From assembly GCA_026874595.1 (NCBI GenBank), contig CM049308.1, forward strand, positions 38,939,027-39,003,026: a stretch of 64,000 bases of DNA, written 5' to 3'. How positions within the stretch are numbered: the first letter of the stretch is position 1; each line of letters starts with the position of its first letter. Positions 27,201-41,991 of this stretch are shown in pieces. The translations under genes were made by a program, and so were the position numbers. The notes below the pieces were generated by a model that saw only the letters and a list, made by a program, of their open reading frames with translations, was not told the origin of the DNA and did no database searches. Source of the DNA: Sipunculus nudus. Taxonomy: Eukaryota > Annelida > Sipuncula > Golfingiida > Sipunculidae.

Positions 27201-30200
27201 ATTTATTAATAGTGACAAACACTCAAAGGGGTATGTCATGCCCGAAGGGTTAGGGTAACCCGTATTCCGGATATAGTATATTTTATAAGTGACAAACACT
27301 TACTGGTGTATATCATGCTCGAAGGATTAGGGTAAACCGTATCCCGGATGTAGCATATATTATTAGTGACAAACACCTAATGGAGTATTTCATGCAAAAT
27401 AGAGTAACCCGTGTTCCGGATATAGCATATCTATTTTAATAGTGATAAACAGCTACTGGAGTATTTCATGCCTGTGTGGTAAGGGTAACCCATATCCCGG
27501 ATAGCATTTATTAAACGTAACAAATACTTTCGGGTATTTCATGCGAGAAGGGGAATGGATCCCCATATCCCAGATATATCAATTATTAATAGTAACACAC
27601 ACTTACCGGGGTTTTCCATACACAAAGGGTTAGGGTAAACCGTATCCCGGGTATAGCATATATTAATAGTGACAAACACCTACTGGAGTATTTTATGCCC
27701 GAAGGTTTAGGGTTACCCGTATCCTGGATAAAGCATATATTAATAGTGACAAACACCTACTGGAGTATTTCATGCCCAAAGGGTTAGGGTAACGCGTATC
27801 CTGGATTTAGCATATAATAATATTGACAAACACTTACTGGAGTATTTCATCCCCGAAGGGTTACGGTAACCCGTTTACCGGATATAGCATATATTAATAG
27901 TGACAAACACCTACCTGGATTTAGCATATAATAATAACGACGAACACTTATTTGAGTATTTCATGCCCCAAGGGTTACGGTAACTCGTATCCTGGATATA
28001 GCATGTATTCATACTGGTAAACACGTACTGGAGTATTTCATACCCGAAGGGTTAGGGTAACCCGTATCCCATATATAGCATATATTAATAGTGACTAACA
28101 CCTACTGGAGTATTTCATGCCCAAAGATTTAGGGTAACGCGTTTCCTGGATTTAGCATATAATAATATTGACAAACACTTACTGGAGTATTTCATCCCCG
28201 AAGGGTTACGGTAACCCGTTTCCCAGATATAGCATATATTAATAGTGACTAACACCTACTGGAGTATTTCATGCCCGAAGGGTTAGGGTAACCCGTATAC
28301 CGGATATAGCATATATTAATAGTGACAAACACCTACCTGGATTTAGCATATAATAATAACGACGAACACTTATTTGAGTATTTCATGCCCGAAGGGTTAC
28401 GGTAACTCGTATCGTAGATATAGCATATATTAATAGTGACTAACACCTACTGGAGTGATTCATGCCCGAAGGGTTAGGGTAACCCGTATCCCGGATATAG
28501 CATATATTAATAATGACAAACACCTACCTGGATTTAGCATATAATAATAACGACAAACACTTATTTGAGTATTTCATGCCCGAAGGGTTACGGTAACCCG
28601 TATCCTGGATATAGCATGTATTCATACTGGTAAACACGTACTGGAGTATTTCATACCCGAAGGGTTAGGGTAACCCGTTTCCCGGATATAGCATATATTA
28701 ATAGTGACAAACAATTACAGGAGTATTTCACGCCCGAGGGTTAGGGAACCCTTATCCTGGATAGAGCATATATTAATAGTGACAAACACTTAAAGGGGTA
28801 TGTCATGCCCGAAGGGTTAGGGTAACCCGTATTCCGGATATAGCATATATAAGTGACAAACACTTACTGGAGTATTTCATGCCCGAAGGGTTAGGGTAAC
28901 CCGTTTCCTGGATAAAGCATATGTTAATAGTGACAAACACTCACTGGAGTATTTCATGCCCGAAGGGTTAGGGTAACCCGTATCCCGTATATAGCATATA
29001 TTAACAGTGGCAAACACTTACTGGAGTATTTCATGAACGAAGGGTTAGGGTTATCCGTATCTCAGATATAGCAAACATTAATAGTGACATACACTTACTG
29101 GGGTATTTAATGCCCTAAGGGTTAGGGTAACCCTTATCCTGGATATAGCATATATGAATAGTGACAAACACTTACAGTAGTATTTTACGCCCGAGGGTTC
29201 GGTAACCCTTATCCTGGATAGAGCATATATTAATAGTGACAAACACTTTCAGGGGTATGTCATTGCCGAAGGGTTAGGGTAACCCGTATTCCGGATACAG
29301 CATATATAAGTGACAAACACTTACTGAAGTATTTCATGCCCGAAAGGTTAGGGTAACCCGTATCCCGAATAAAGCATATGTTAATAGTGACAAACACTCA
29401 CTGGAGTATTTCATGCCCGAAGGGTTAGGGTAACCCGTATCCTGGATACAGCATATTTTAATAGTGACAAACATTACTGGAATATTTCATGCCCAAAGGA
29501 TTAGGGTAGCCCGTATCCCGGATATAGCATATGTTAATAGTGACAAACACTCACTGGAGTATTTCATGCCCGAAGGGTTAGGGTAACCCTTATCATGGAT
29601 ATAGCATATTTTAATAGTGAGAAACATTACTGGAATATTTCATGCCCAAAGGGTTAGGGTAACCCGTATCCCGGATATAGCATATATTAATAGTTACAAA
29701 CACTTATGGAAAATTTCATTCCCGAGGGGTAAACCTAACCCCTAGCCCGGATATACCATATATTTGTAGTGACAAAAACTAATTGGAGTATTTCATGCCC
29801 GAAGGGTAAGGGTAACCCGTATCCCGGATATAGCATATGTTAATAGTGACAAACACTCACAGGAGTATTTCTAGCCCGAAGGGTTAGGGTAACCCGTATC
29901 CTGGATATAACATATTTTAATAGTGACAAACACTTAGAGTATTAAGTTATACCTGAAGGGTTAGGGTAACCCATATCCCGGATATAGCATATATTAATAG
30001 TGACAAACATTACTGGAATATTTCATGCCCAAAGGGTTAGGGTAACCCGTATCCCGGAAATAGCATATATTAATAGTGACAAACACTTATGGAAAATTTC
30101 ATTCCCGAAGGGTAAACCTAACCCCTAACCCGGATATACCAAATATTTATAGTGATAAACATTAACTGGAGTATTTCATGTACAAACTGTAAGGGTAACT

Positions 30201-31109
30201 CGTATCCCGGATAAAGCATATATTATTATTGAAAACACTTATTGGAGTATTTAATGCCCGAAGGGTTTCAAACACTTACTGGATTATTTCATGCTCGAAG
30301 TGTTAGGGTAACCCGTTTCCCGGATATAGCATATATTAATAGTGACAAATACTTACTGGAGTATTTCATGTCCGAAGTGTTAGGGTAACACGTATCCCGG
30401 ACATGGCAAATATTAATAGTTACAAACACTAACTAGAGTATTTCATGCCGAAAGGTTAGGGTAACCCGTCTCCCGGATATAGCACATATTAATAGTGACA
30501 AACACTTACTGGAGTATTTCATGCTCGAAGTGTTAGGGTAACCCGTTTCCCGGATATAGCATATATTATTAGTGACAAACACTTACTGGAGTATTTCATG
30601 TCCGAAGTATTAGGTTAACATGTATCCCGGATATAACACATATTAATAGTGACAAACAATTACTGGGGTATTTCATGTCCGAAAGGTTAGGGTAACCCGT
30701 ATCCAGGATATACCATATATTATTAGTGACAAACACTTACTGGAGTATTTCATGTCCGAAGTGTTAGGTTAACTCGGATCCCGGATTTAGCATATATTAA
30801 TCGTGACAAACATTACAGGAGTATTTCATGCTCGAAGGAGCATATATCACTAGTGAGAAACACTGACGAGAGTATTTCATACCGTAAGGGTTTGGGTAAC
30901 CCGTATCCCGGATATATCATATATTAATAGGGACAAACACTTACTGAGGTATTTCATGTCCGAAGGCTTAGGGTAACCCGTTTCACGGATATACTATAAG
31001 GACATCTTGTAAAATGTCACCAGTGTCACGCTCTATAGTATTCAATGCCCGAAGGGTTAGGGTTACACATATACGGATATATTAGGAGACCTGTGAAACG
31101 CACTTACTG
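15270..31109. repeat. 77-bp satellite array with higher-order structure
   Basis: Roughly 200 tandem copies of a 77-bp unit containing AGTGACAAACACTTACTGGA, GTATTTCATGCCCGA, GGGTTAGGGTAACCC, CGTATCCCGGATATAG and CATATATTAAT. Variant copies recur in register. The variant ATGCAAAATAGAGTAACCC lies near 16150, 22883 and 27392. Another variant with GTACAAAGTGTAAGGTTAAC lies near 15690, 22430 and 26940. This gives a long period of about 4.51 kb (6.73 kb across the first interval), and a nested 2.2 kb repeat is seen between 17.65-18.27 and 19.90-20.50 kb. Copies become short and diverged beyond 30.2 kb and at the extreme left. The many short open frames on both strands translate the repeat and are not genes. 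Confidence 0.97.
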
Positions 31110-31127
31110 GAGATAGGCGGGAAACTG
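31110..31127 (+). repeat. Left terminal inverted repeat of the 104/139-bp satellite block
   Basis: GAGATAGGCGGGAAACTG matches the reverse complement of 39329-39346 at 17 of 18 positions. A second shared word, GTAGCGGC, lies just inside both ends (31131-31138 and, reversed, 39311-39318), with a 7-bp length difference between. To the left is the degenerate end of the 77-bp satellite. Confidence 0.75.
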
Positions 31128-34100
31128 CCCGTAGCGGCAGTCTTGACACTTTTTATGGTAGCAAATTCCTGACACTTTTTTATGGTAGCAAATACCTGCT
31201 ATTTGCGCGGGCAATTCATCGGAACCCTCTGGTAGCGCGCTCGGATATCCACTACCCCAGGCGGCAGTCTTGTCACTTTTTATGGTAGCAAACAGCAGCT
31301 ATTTGCGCGTGCGTGGCATGAGGCCCCTCTGGCAGGCCGGTCTCATATCTACTCCCCCTTGGCGGCAGATATGATACTTTTTATAGTAGCAAATAGCTGC
31401 TATTTGCGCGTGCGATTCAGTGGGACCCCTCTGGCAGACTGCTATGATATCCACTACCCCAGGCGGCAGTCTGGACACTATGGTATGGTAGCAAATTGCT
31501 GCTATTTGCCCTTGCGACTCATGGGGGCCTCTCTGTCAGGCGGCTTTCATATCCACTCCCCCTGGCGGCAGTCTTGGCACCTTTAAAGGTAGCAAATAGC
31601 TGCTATTTGCGCGTGCGATTCATGGGGCCCCTTCGGCCTCTGGCTGCCCGCTCTGATATCTACTCCCCCTGGCGGCAGCCTTGACACTTTTATGGTAGCA
31701 AATAGCTGCTATTAGCGCTTGCGACTCATGGGGGCCTCTCTGTCAGGCCGCTCTCATAAACACTCCCCCTGGCGGCATTCTTGGCACCTTTAAAGGTAGC
31801 AAATAGCTGCTCTTTGCGCGTGCGATTCATGGGGCCCCTTCGGTCTCTGGCAGCCCGCTCTGATATCTACTCCCCCTGGCGGCAGTCTTGACACTTTTAT
31901 GGTAACAAATAGCTGCTATTTGCGCTTGCAACTCATGGGGGCCTCTCTGTCAGGCCGCTCTCATAACCACTCCCCCTGGCGGCAGTCTTGGCACCTTTAA
32001 AGGTAGCAAATAGCTGCTATTTGCGCGTGCGATTCATGGGGCCCCTTCGGCCTCTGGCAGCCCGCTCTGATATCTACTCCCCCTTGCGGCAGTCTTGACA
32101 CTTTTATGGTAGCAAATAGCTGCTATTTGCGCTTGCGACTCATGGGGGCCTCTCTGTCAGGCCGCTCTCATAACCACTCCCCCTGGCGGCAGTCTTGGCA
32201 CCTTTAAAGGAAGCAAATAGCTGCTATTTGCGCGTGCGATTCATGGGCCCCTCGGCCTCTGGCAGCCCGCTCTGATATCTACTCCCCCTGGCGGCAGTCT
32301 TGACACTTTTATGGTAGCAAATAGCTGCTATTTGCGCTTGCGACTCATGGGGGCCTCTCTGTCAGGCCGTTCTCATAACCACTTCCCCTGGCGGCAGTCT
32401 TGGCACCTTTAAAGGTAGCAAATAGCTGCTATTTGCGCGTTATAATTATGGGGCCCCCCGGCCTCTGGCAGCCCGCTCTGATTTCTACTCCCCCTGGCGG
32501 CAGTCTTGGCACATTTTAAGGTAGCAAATAGCTGCTATTTGCGCGTGCGATTCATGGGGCCCCTTCGGCCTCTGGCAGCCCGCTCTGATATCTACTCCCC
32601 TTGGCGGCAGTCTTGACACTTTTATGGTAGCAAATAGCTGCTATTTGCGCTTGCGACTCATGGGGGCCTCTCTGTCAGGCCGCTCTCATAACCACTCCCC
32701 CTGGCGGCAGTCTTGGCACCTTTAAAGGTAGCAAATAGCTGCTATTTGCGCGTGCGATTCATGGGGCCCCTTCGGCCTCTGGCAGCCCGCTCTGATATCT
32801 ACTCCCCCTGGCGGCAGTCTTGACACTTTTATGGTAGCAAATAGCTGCTATTTGCGCTTGCGACTCATGGGGGACTCTCTGTCAGGCCGCTCTCATAACC
32901 ACTCCCCCTGGCGGCAGTCTTGGCACCTTTAAAGGTAGCAAATAGCTGCTATTTGCGCGTTATAATTATGGGGCCCCCCGGACTCTGGCAGCCCGCTCTG
33001 ATTTCTACTCCCCCTGGCGGCAGTCTTGGCACATTTTAAGGTAGCAAATAGCTGCTATTTGCGCGTGCGATTGATGGGGCCCCTTCGGCCTCTGGCAGCC
33101 CGCTCTGATATCTACTCCCCTTGGCGGCAGTCTTGACACTTTTATGGTAGCAAATAGCTGCTATTTGCGCTTGCGACTCATGGGGGCCTCTCTGTCAGGC
33201 CGCTCTCATAACCACTCCCCCTGGCGGCAGTCTAGGCACCTTTAAAGGTAGCAAATAGCTCCTGTTTGCGTGTTTTAATTATGAGGCCCCCTCGGCCTCT
33301 GGCAGCCCGCTCTGATTTCTACTCCCCCTGGCGGCAGTCTTAACACATTTTATGGTAGCAAATAGCTGCTATTTGCGCTTGCGACTCATGGGGCCGTCCC
33401 TGTCAGGCCACTCTCATAATCACTATCCCTGGCGGCAGTCTTGGCACATTTTAAGGTAGCAAATAGCTGCTATTTGCGCGTGCGATTCATAGGGCCACTT
33501 CGGCCTCTGGCAGCCCGCTCTGATTTCTTCTCCCCCTGGCGTCAGTCTTAACACATATTATAATAGCAAATAGCTGCTTTTTGCGCTGGCGACTCATGGG
33601 GGCCTCCCTGTCATGACACTCTCATAACCACTCCCCCTGGCGGCAGTCTTGGCACATTTTAAGGTAGCAAATAGCTGCTATTTGCGCGTGCGATTCATGG
33701 GGCCCCCTCGGCTTCGGGCAGCCCGCTCTGATATCTACTCCCCCTGGCGGCAGTCTTGACACTTTTATGGTAGTAAATAGCTGCTATTTGCGCTTGCGAC
33801 TCATGGGGCCTCCCTGTCAGGCCACTCTCATAACCACTCCCCCTGGCGGCAGTCTTGGCACATTTTAAGGTAGCAAATAGCTGCTATTTGCGCGTGCGAT
33901 TCATGGGGCACCCTCTGGCAGCCTTCTCTGCGTCCACTCCTCCTGGCGGCAGTTTTGACACTTTTTATGGTAGCAAGTAGCTGCTATTTGCGCTTGAGAC
34001 TCATGGGGGCCCCTCTGTCTGTCCAGTCTCATGTCCGGTCCCCCTGGCGTCAGTCTTAAAACTCAATGCGATGCAACTAAAAATTTTACCTCGTCCTAAT

Positions 34101-37100
34101 TTTTTAGGGTAGCAGATAGCTGCTATTTGCGCGTGCGATTCATGGGGGCCCCTCTGTCTGCCCGCACTCATGTCCACTCCCCCTGGCGGCAATCTTAACT
34201 TTCAATGCGATGCTACCAGAAATTTTACCCCCTCCTAAATTTTTTAGGGTCGCAAATAGCTGCTATTTGGGCGTGCGACTCATGGGGCCCCTCTGTCTTT
34301 CCACTCTCATGTCCACTCCCCCTGGTGGCAGTCTTGACATATTTTATGGTAGCAAATAGCTGCTATTTGCGCTTGTGACTCGTGGTGACCCCTCTGCCAG
34401 GCCGCTGAGATCTCCTCTCGACCTGGCGGCAGTCTTCACGACTTTTATGGTAGCAAATAGCTGCTATTTGCGCGTGCGATTCATTGGGCCCCTGTGGCAG
34501 GCTTTGAGATCTCCACACCCCCTGGTGGCTGTCTTAACACTCCATGCGCTGCTACTATTATTTTACTCCCTCCTAATTTTTAGGGTAGCAAATAGCTGCT
34601 ATTTGCGCGTGCGATTCATAGGGCCCCTGTGGCAGTCCTGTCTCTTGTCCACTCCTTCTGGCGGCAATCTTAACTCTCAATGAGATGCTACCAGAAATTT
34701 GACCCCCTCCTAAATTTTTAAGGGTAGCAAATAGCTGCTATTTGCGCGTGCGATTCATGGGGGCCCCTCTGTCTGCCCGCACTCTTGTCCACTCCCCCTG
34801 GCGGCAATCTTAACTCTCAATGCGATGCTACCAGAAATTGACCCCCTCCTAAATTTTTTAGGGTCGCAAATAGCTGCTATTTGCGCGTGCGATTCATGGG
34901 GCCCCTCTGTCTGCCCGCTCTCATGTACACTCCCCCTGGCGGCAGTCTTATCACTCAATGCGATGCTACTATTATTTTACTCCCTCCTAATTTTTCAGGG
35001 TAGCAAATAGCTGCTATTTGCGCGTGCGATTCATAGGGCCCCTGTGGCAGTCCTGTCTCTTGTCCACTCCCTCTGGCGGCAATCTTAACTCTCAATGCGA
35101 TGCTACCAGAAATTTTACACCCTCCTAAATTTTTAAGGGTCGCAAATAGCTGCTATTTGCGCGTGCGATTTATGGGGCTCTTCTGACTGCCCGCTCTCAT
35201 GTACACTCCCCCTGGCGGCAGTCTTATCACTCAATGCGATGCTACTATATATTTAACCCCTCCTTAATTTTTTAGGGTAGCAAATAGCAGCTATTTGCGC
35301 GTGCGATTCATGGGGCCCCTGTGGCAGTCCTGTCTCCTGTCCACTCCCCCTGGCCGCAGTCATAACGCTCAATGCAATGCTACTATAAATTTTACCCCCT
35401 CCTAATTTTTTAGGGTAGCAAATAGCTGCTATTTGCGCGTGCGACTCATGGGGGCCCCTCTGTCTGTCCACTCTCATGTTCACTCCCCCTGGTGGCAGTC
35501 TTGACATATTTTATGGTAGCAAATAGCTGCTATTTGCGCTTGCGACTCGTGGTGACCCCTCTGCCAGGCCGCTGAGATCTCCTCTCCCCCTGGCGGCAGT
35601 CTTCACAACTTTTATGGTAGCAAATAGCTGCTATTTGCGCGTGCGATTCACTTGGGCCCCTGTGGCAGGCTTTGAGATCTCCACTCCCCCTGGTGGCAGT
35701 CTTAACACTCCATGCGCTGCTACTATTATTTTACTTCCTCCTAATTTTTAGGGTAGCAAATAGCTGCTATTTGCGCGTGCGATTCATAGGGCCCCTGTGG
35801 CAGTCCTTTCTCTTGTCCACTCCCTCTGGCGGCAATCTTAACTCTCAATGCGATGCTTCCAGAAATTTTACCCCCTCCTAAATTTTTTAGGGTATCAAAT
35901 AGCTGCTATTTGCGCGTGCGATTTATGGGGCCCTTCTGTCTGCCCGCTCTCATGTACACTCCCCCTGGCGGCAGTCTTAACACTCAATGCGATGCTACTA
36001 CATATTTAACCCCTCCTAATTTTTTTAAGGTAGCAAAATAGCTGCTATTTGCGCGTGCGATTCATGGGGCCCCTGTGGTAGTCCTGTCTCTTGTCCACTC
36101 CCTCTGGCGGCAATCTTAACTCTCAATGCGATGCTACCAGAAATTTTACACCCTCCTAAATTTTTAAGGGTCGCAAATAGCTGCTATTTGCGCGTGCGAT
36201 TTATGGGGCTCTTCTGACTGCCCGCTCTCATGTACACTCCCCCTGGCGGCAGTCTTATCACTCAATGCGATGCTACTATATATTTAACCCCTCCTAAATT
36301 TTTTAGGGTAGCAAATAGCAGCTATTTGCGCGTGCGATTCATGGGGCCCCTGTGGCAGTCCTGTCTCCTGTCCACTCCCCCTGGCCGCAGTCATAACGCT
36401 CAATGCAATGCTACTATAAATTTTACCCCCTCCTAATTTTTTAGGGTAGCAAATAGCTGCTATTTGCGCGTGCGACTCATGGGGGCCCCTCTGTCTGTCC
36501 ACTCTCATGTTCACTCCCCCTGGTGGCAGTCTTGACATATTTTATGGTAGCAAATAGCTGCTATTTGCGCTTGCGACTCGTGGTGACCCCTCTGCCAGGC
36601 CGCTGAGATCTCCTCTCCCCCTGGCGGCAGTCTTCACAACTTTTATGGTAGCAAATAGCTGCTATTTGCGCGTGCGATTCACTTGGGCCCCTGTGGCAGG
36701 CTTTGAGATCTCCACTCCCCCTGGTGGCAGTCTTAACACTCCATGCGCTGCTACTATTATTTTACTTCCTCCTAATTTTTAGGGTAGCAAATAGCTGCTA
36801 TTTGCGCGTGCGATTCATAGGGCCCCTGTGGCAGTCCTTTCTCTTGTCCACTCCCTCTGGCGGCAATCTTAACTCTCAATGCGATGCTTCCAGAAATTTT
36901 ACCCCCTCCTAAATTTTTTAGGGTATCAAATAGCTGCTATTTGCGCGTGCGATTTATGGGGCCCTTCTGTCTGCCCGCTCTCATGTACACTCCCCCTGGC
37001 GGCAGTCTTAACACTCAATGCGATGCTACTACATATTTAACCCCTCCTAATTTTTTTAAGGTAGCAAAATAGCTGCTATTTGCGCGTGCGATTCATGGGG

Positions 37101-39328
37101 CCCCTGTGGTAGTCCTGTTCTCTAGTCCACTCACCCTGGCGGCACTCAGGTCCACTCCCCCTGGCGGCAATCTTAACTCTCAATGCGATGCTACTAAACA
37201 TTTTACCCCCTCCTAAATTTTTCAGGGTAGCAAATAGCTGCTATTTGCGCTTGCGATTCATGGGGCCCCTCTGTCTGCCCGCTCTCATAACCACTCCCCC
37301 TGGCGGCAGTCTTGGCACATTTTAAGGTAGCAAATAGCTGCTATTTGCGCGTGCGATTCATGGGGCACCCTCTGGCAGCCTTCTCTGCGTCCAATCCTCC
37401 TGGCGGCAGTTTTGACACTTTTTATGGTAGCTAGTAGCTGCTATTTGCGCTTGAGACCCATTGGGGCCCCTCTGTCTGTCCAGTCTCATGTCCGGTCCCC
37501 CTGGCGTCAGTCTTAAAACTCAATGCGATGCAACTAAAAATTTTACCTCGTCCTAATTTTTTAGGGTAGCAAATAGCTGCTATTTGCGCGTGCGATTCAT
37601 GGGGGCCCCTCTGTCTGCCCGCACTCATGTCCACTCCCCCTGGCGGCAATCTTAACTCTCAATGCGATGCTACCAGAAATTTTACCCCCTCCTAAATTTT
37701 TTAGGGTCGCAAATAGCTGCTTTTTGGGCGTGCGACTCATGGGGCCCCTCTGTCTTTCCACTCTCATGTCCACTCCCCCTGGTGGCAGTCTTGACATATT
37801 TTATGGTAGCAAATAGCTGCTATTTGCGCTTGTGACTCGTGGTGACCCTTCTGCCAGGCCGCTGAGATCTCCTCTCCCCCTGGCGGCAGTCTTCACAACT
37901 TTTATGGTAGCAAATAGCTGTTATTTGCGCGTGCGATTCAATGGGCCCCTGTGGCAGGCTTTGAGATCTCCACTCCCCCTGGTGGCTGTCTTAACACTCC
38001 ATGCGCTGCTACTATTATTTTACTCCCTCCTAATTTTTTAGGGTAGCAAATAGCTGCTTTTTGCGCGTGCGATTCATAGGGCCCCTGTGGCAGTCCTGTC
38101 TCTTGTCCACTCACTCTGGCGGCAATCTTAACTCTCAATGCGATGCTACCAGAAATTTTACCCCCTCCTAAATTTTTAAGGGTCGCAAATAGCTGCTATT
38201 TGCGCGTGCGATTTATGGGGCCCTTCTGTCTGCCCGCTCTCATGTACACTCCCCCTGGCGGCAGTCTAAACACTCAATGCGATGCTACTATATATTTAAC
38301 CCCTCCTAAATTTTTTAGGGTAGCAAATAGCAGCTATTTGCGCGTGCGATTCATGGGGCCCCTGTGGCAGTCCTGTCTCATGTCCACTCCCCCTGGCCGC
38401 AGTCATAACGCTCAATGCAATGCTACTATAAATTTTACCCCCTCCTAATTTTTTAGGGTAGCAAATAGCTGCTATTTGCGCGTGCGACTCATGGGGGCCC
38501 CTCTGTCTGTCCACTCTCATGTCCACTCCCCCTGGTGGCAGTCTTGACATATTTTATGGTAGTAAATAGCTGCTATTTGCGCTTGCGACTCGTGGTGACC
38601 CCTCTGCCAGGCCGCTGAGGTCTCCTCTCCCCCTGGCGGCAGTCTTCACAACTTTTAAGGTAGCAAATAGCTGCTATTTGCGCGTGTGATTCACTTGGGC
38701 CCCTGTGGCAGGCTTTGAGATCTCCACTCCCCCTGGTGGCAGTCTTAACACTCCATGCGCTGCTACTATTATTTTACTCCCTCCTAAATTTTAGGGTAGC
38801 AAATAGCTGCTATTTGCGCGTGCGATTCATAGGGCCTCTGTGGCAATCCTGTCTCTTGTCCACTCCCTCTGGCGGCAATCTTAACTCTCAATGCGATGCT
38901 ACCAGAAATTTTACCCCCTCCTCAATTTTTTAGGGTAGCAAATAGCTGCTATTTGCGCGTGCGATTCATGGGGGCCCCTCTGTCTGCCCGCACTCATGTC
39001 CACTCCCCCTGGCGGCAATCTTAACTCTCAATGCGATGCTACCAGAAATTTTACCCCCTCCTAAATTTTTTAGGGTCGCAAATAGCTGCTATTTGCGCGT
39101 GGGATTCATGGGGCCCCAGTGGCTGGCCGCTCTCATTTCACTCCCCCTGCCGGCAACCTTAACATTAATGCGATGCTTCTTTAAATTTTATCCCCCTTTT
39201 TTTAGGGTACTACAGGCTGCCAAAGCTTCCAGCAACCCCCCCCCCCCCCCCCCGGCACTAATGAGAAACTGCCTGCGAAAAATCGAAAAGTCCCATAAGC
39301 TTAACTACAGGCCGCTACCGAAAACCGA

Positions 39329-39346
39329 CAGTTCCCCGCCTATCTC
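39329..39346 (-). repeat. Right terminal inverted repeat of the 104/139-bp satellite block
   Basis: Reverse complement of the left terminal repeat with one mismatch. A C-run of about 20 at 39234-39253 and about 75 bp of non-satellite sequence separate it from the last satellite unit. The flank beginning at 39352 belongs to the 3-kb repeat, so no target-site duplication can be read against the left flank. Confidence 0.75.
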
Positions 39347-39351
39347 GCCAG

Positions 39352-41640
<2,289 letters not shown>

Positions 41641-41749
41641 AATAAATAAATAAATCTTGATATTAGATAAACAGTACCATGACAGTACTAACCGCCAACA
41701 ATGTAAACATGTGGTGACCTTGCATAAGTTTTTTATGTTTCCAGTATAT

Positions 41750-41930
41750 TTTTCTTTTTTGGAAAAATGATATTTGATAGTAAACTCAGAAATGGAACCA
41801 TAGCCTATCAAATAATTATTGATATATTTCATTTCAAATAGATAAATATTATTCTCTGAATATTTGGGGGGGGGGGAATATAAAAACGTGTGTGTGCGGA
41901 AGGGGGGATACATCCCTCCCCCCGTGTTCA
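41750..41930. mobile_element. Relic copy of the hAT-like MITE found at 51163-51605
   Basis: ATTTGATAGTAAACTCAGAA, TTGATATATTTCATTTCAAA, AATATTATTCTCTGAATATT and a final CCCTCCCCCCGTGTTCAGGC segment align in order with 51420-51605 of the second element. Only the right half is clear, and the terminal CGCCCCTG is mutated. A poly-G tract (41864-41876) sits where the other copy has GTGAGGGGGA. Confidence 0.65.
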
Positions 41931-41991
41931 GGCCCATGGTTATAAGGATTTTTTTCTTAGGGCGTTGTACGTGTAGCTAGAAAGAACAGAA

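Larger units (their letters stand above)
31110..39346. repeat. 104/139-bp satellite bounded by short inverted repeats
   Basis: Left part (31.15-33.95 kb): about 104-bp units, often as ~207-bp dimers alternating GGCAGTCTTGGCACCTTTAAA and GGCAGTCTTGACACTTTTATG types. Right part (34.0-39.15 kb): mostly 139-bp units with about 35 bp extra (AATGCGATGCTACCAGAAAT...CCCCCTCCTAAATTTTTTAG). Every form keeps GGTAGCAAATAGCTGCTATT and TTGCGCGTGCGATTCATGGG. Higher-order copies exist: 35253-36075 is repeated at 36284-37106 (offset 1031) and 33.9-34.5 kb near 37.36-37.98 kb (offset about 3.46 kb). The ends, 31110-31127 and 39329-39346, are inverted repeats of each other. Open frames here are translated repeat. 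Confidence 0.95.
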
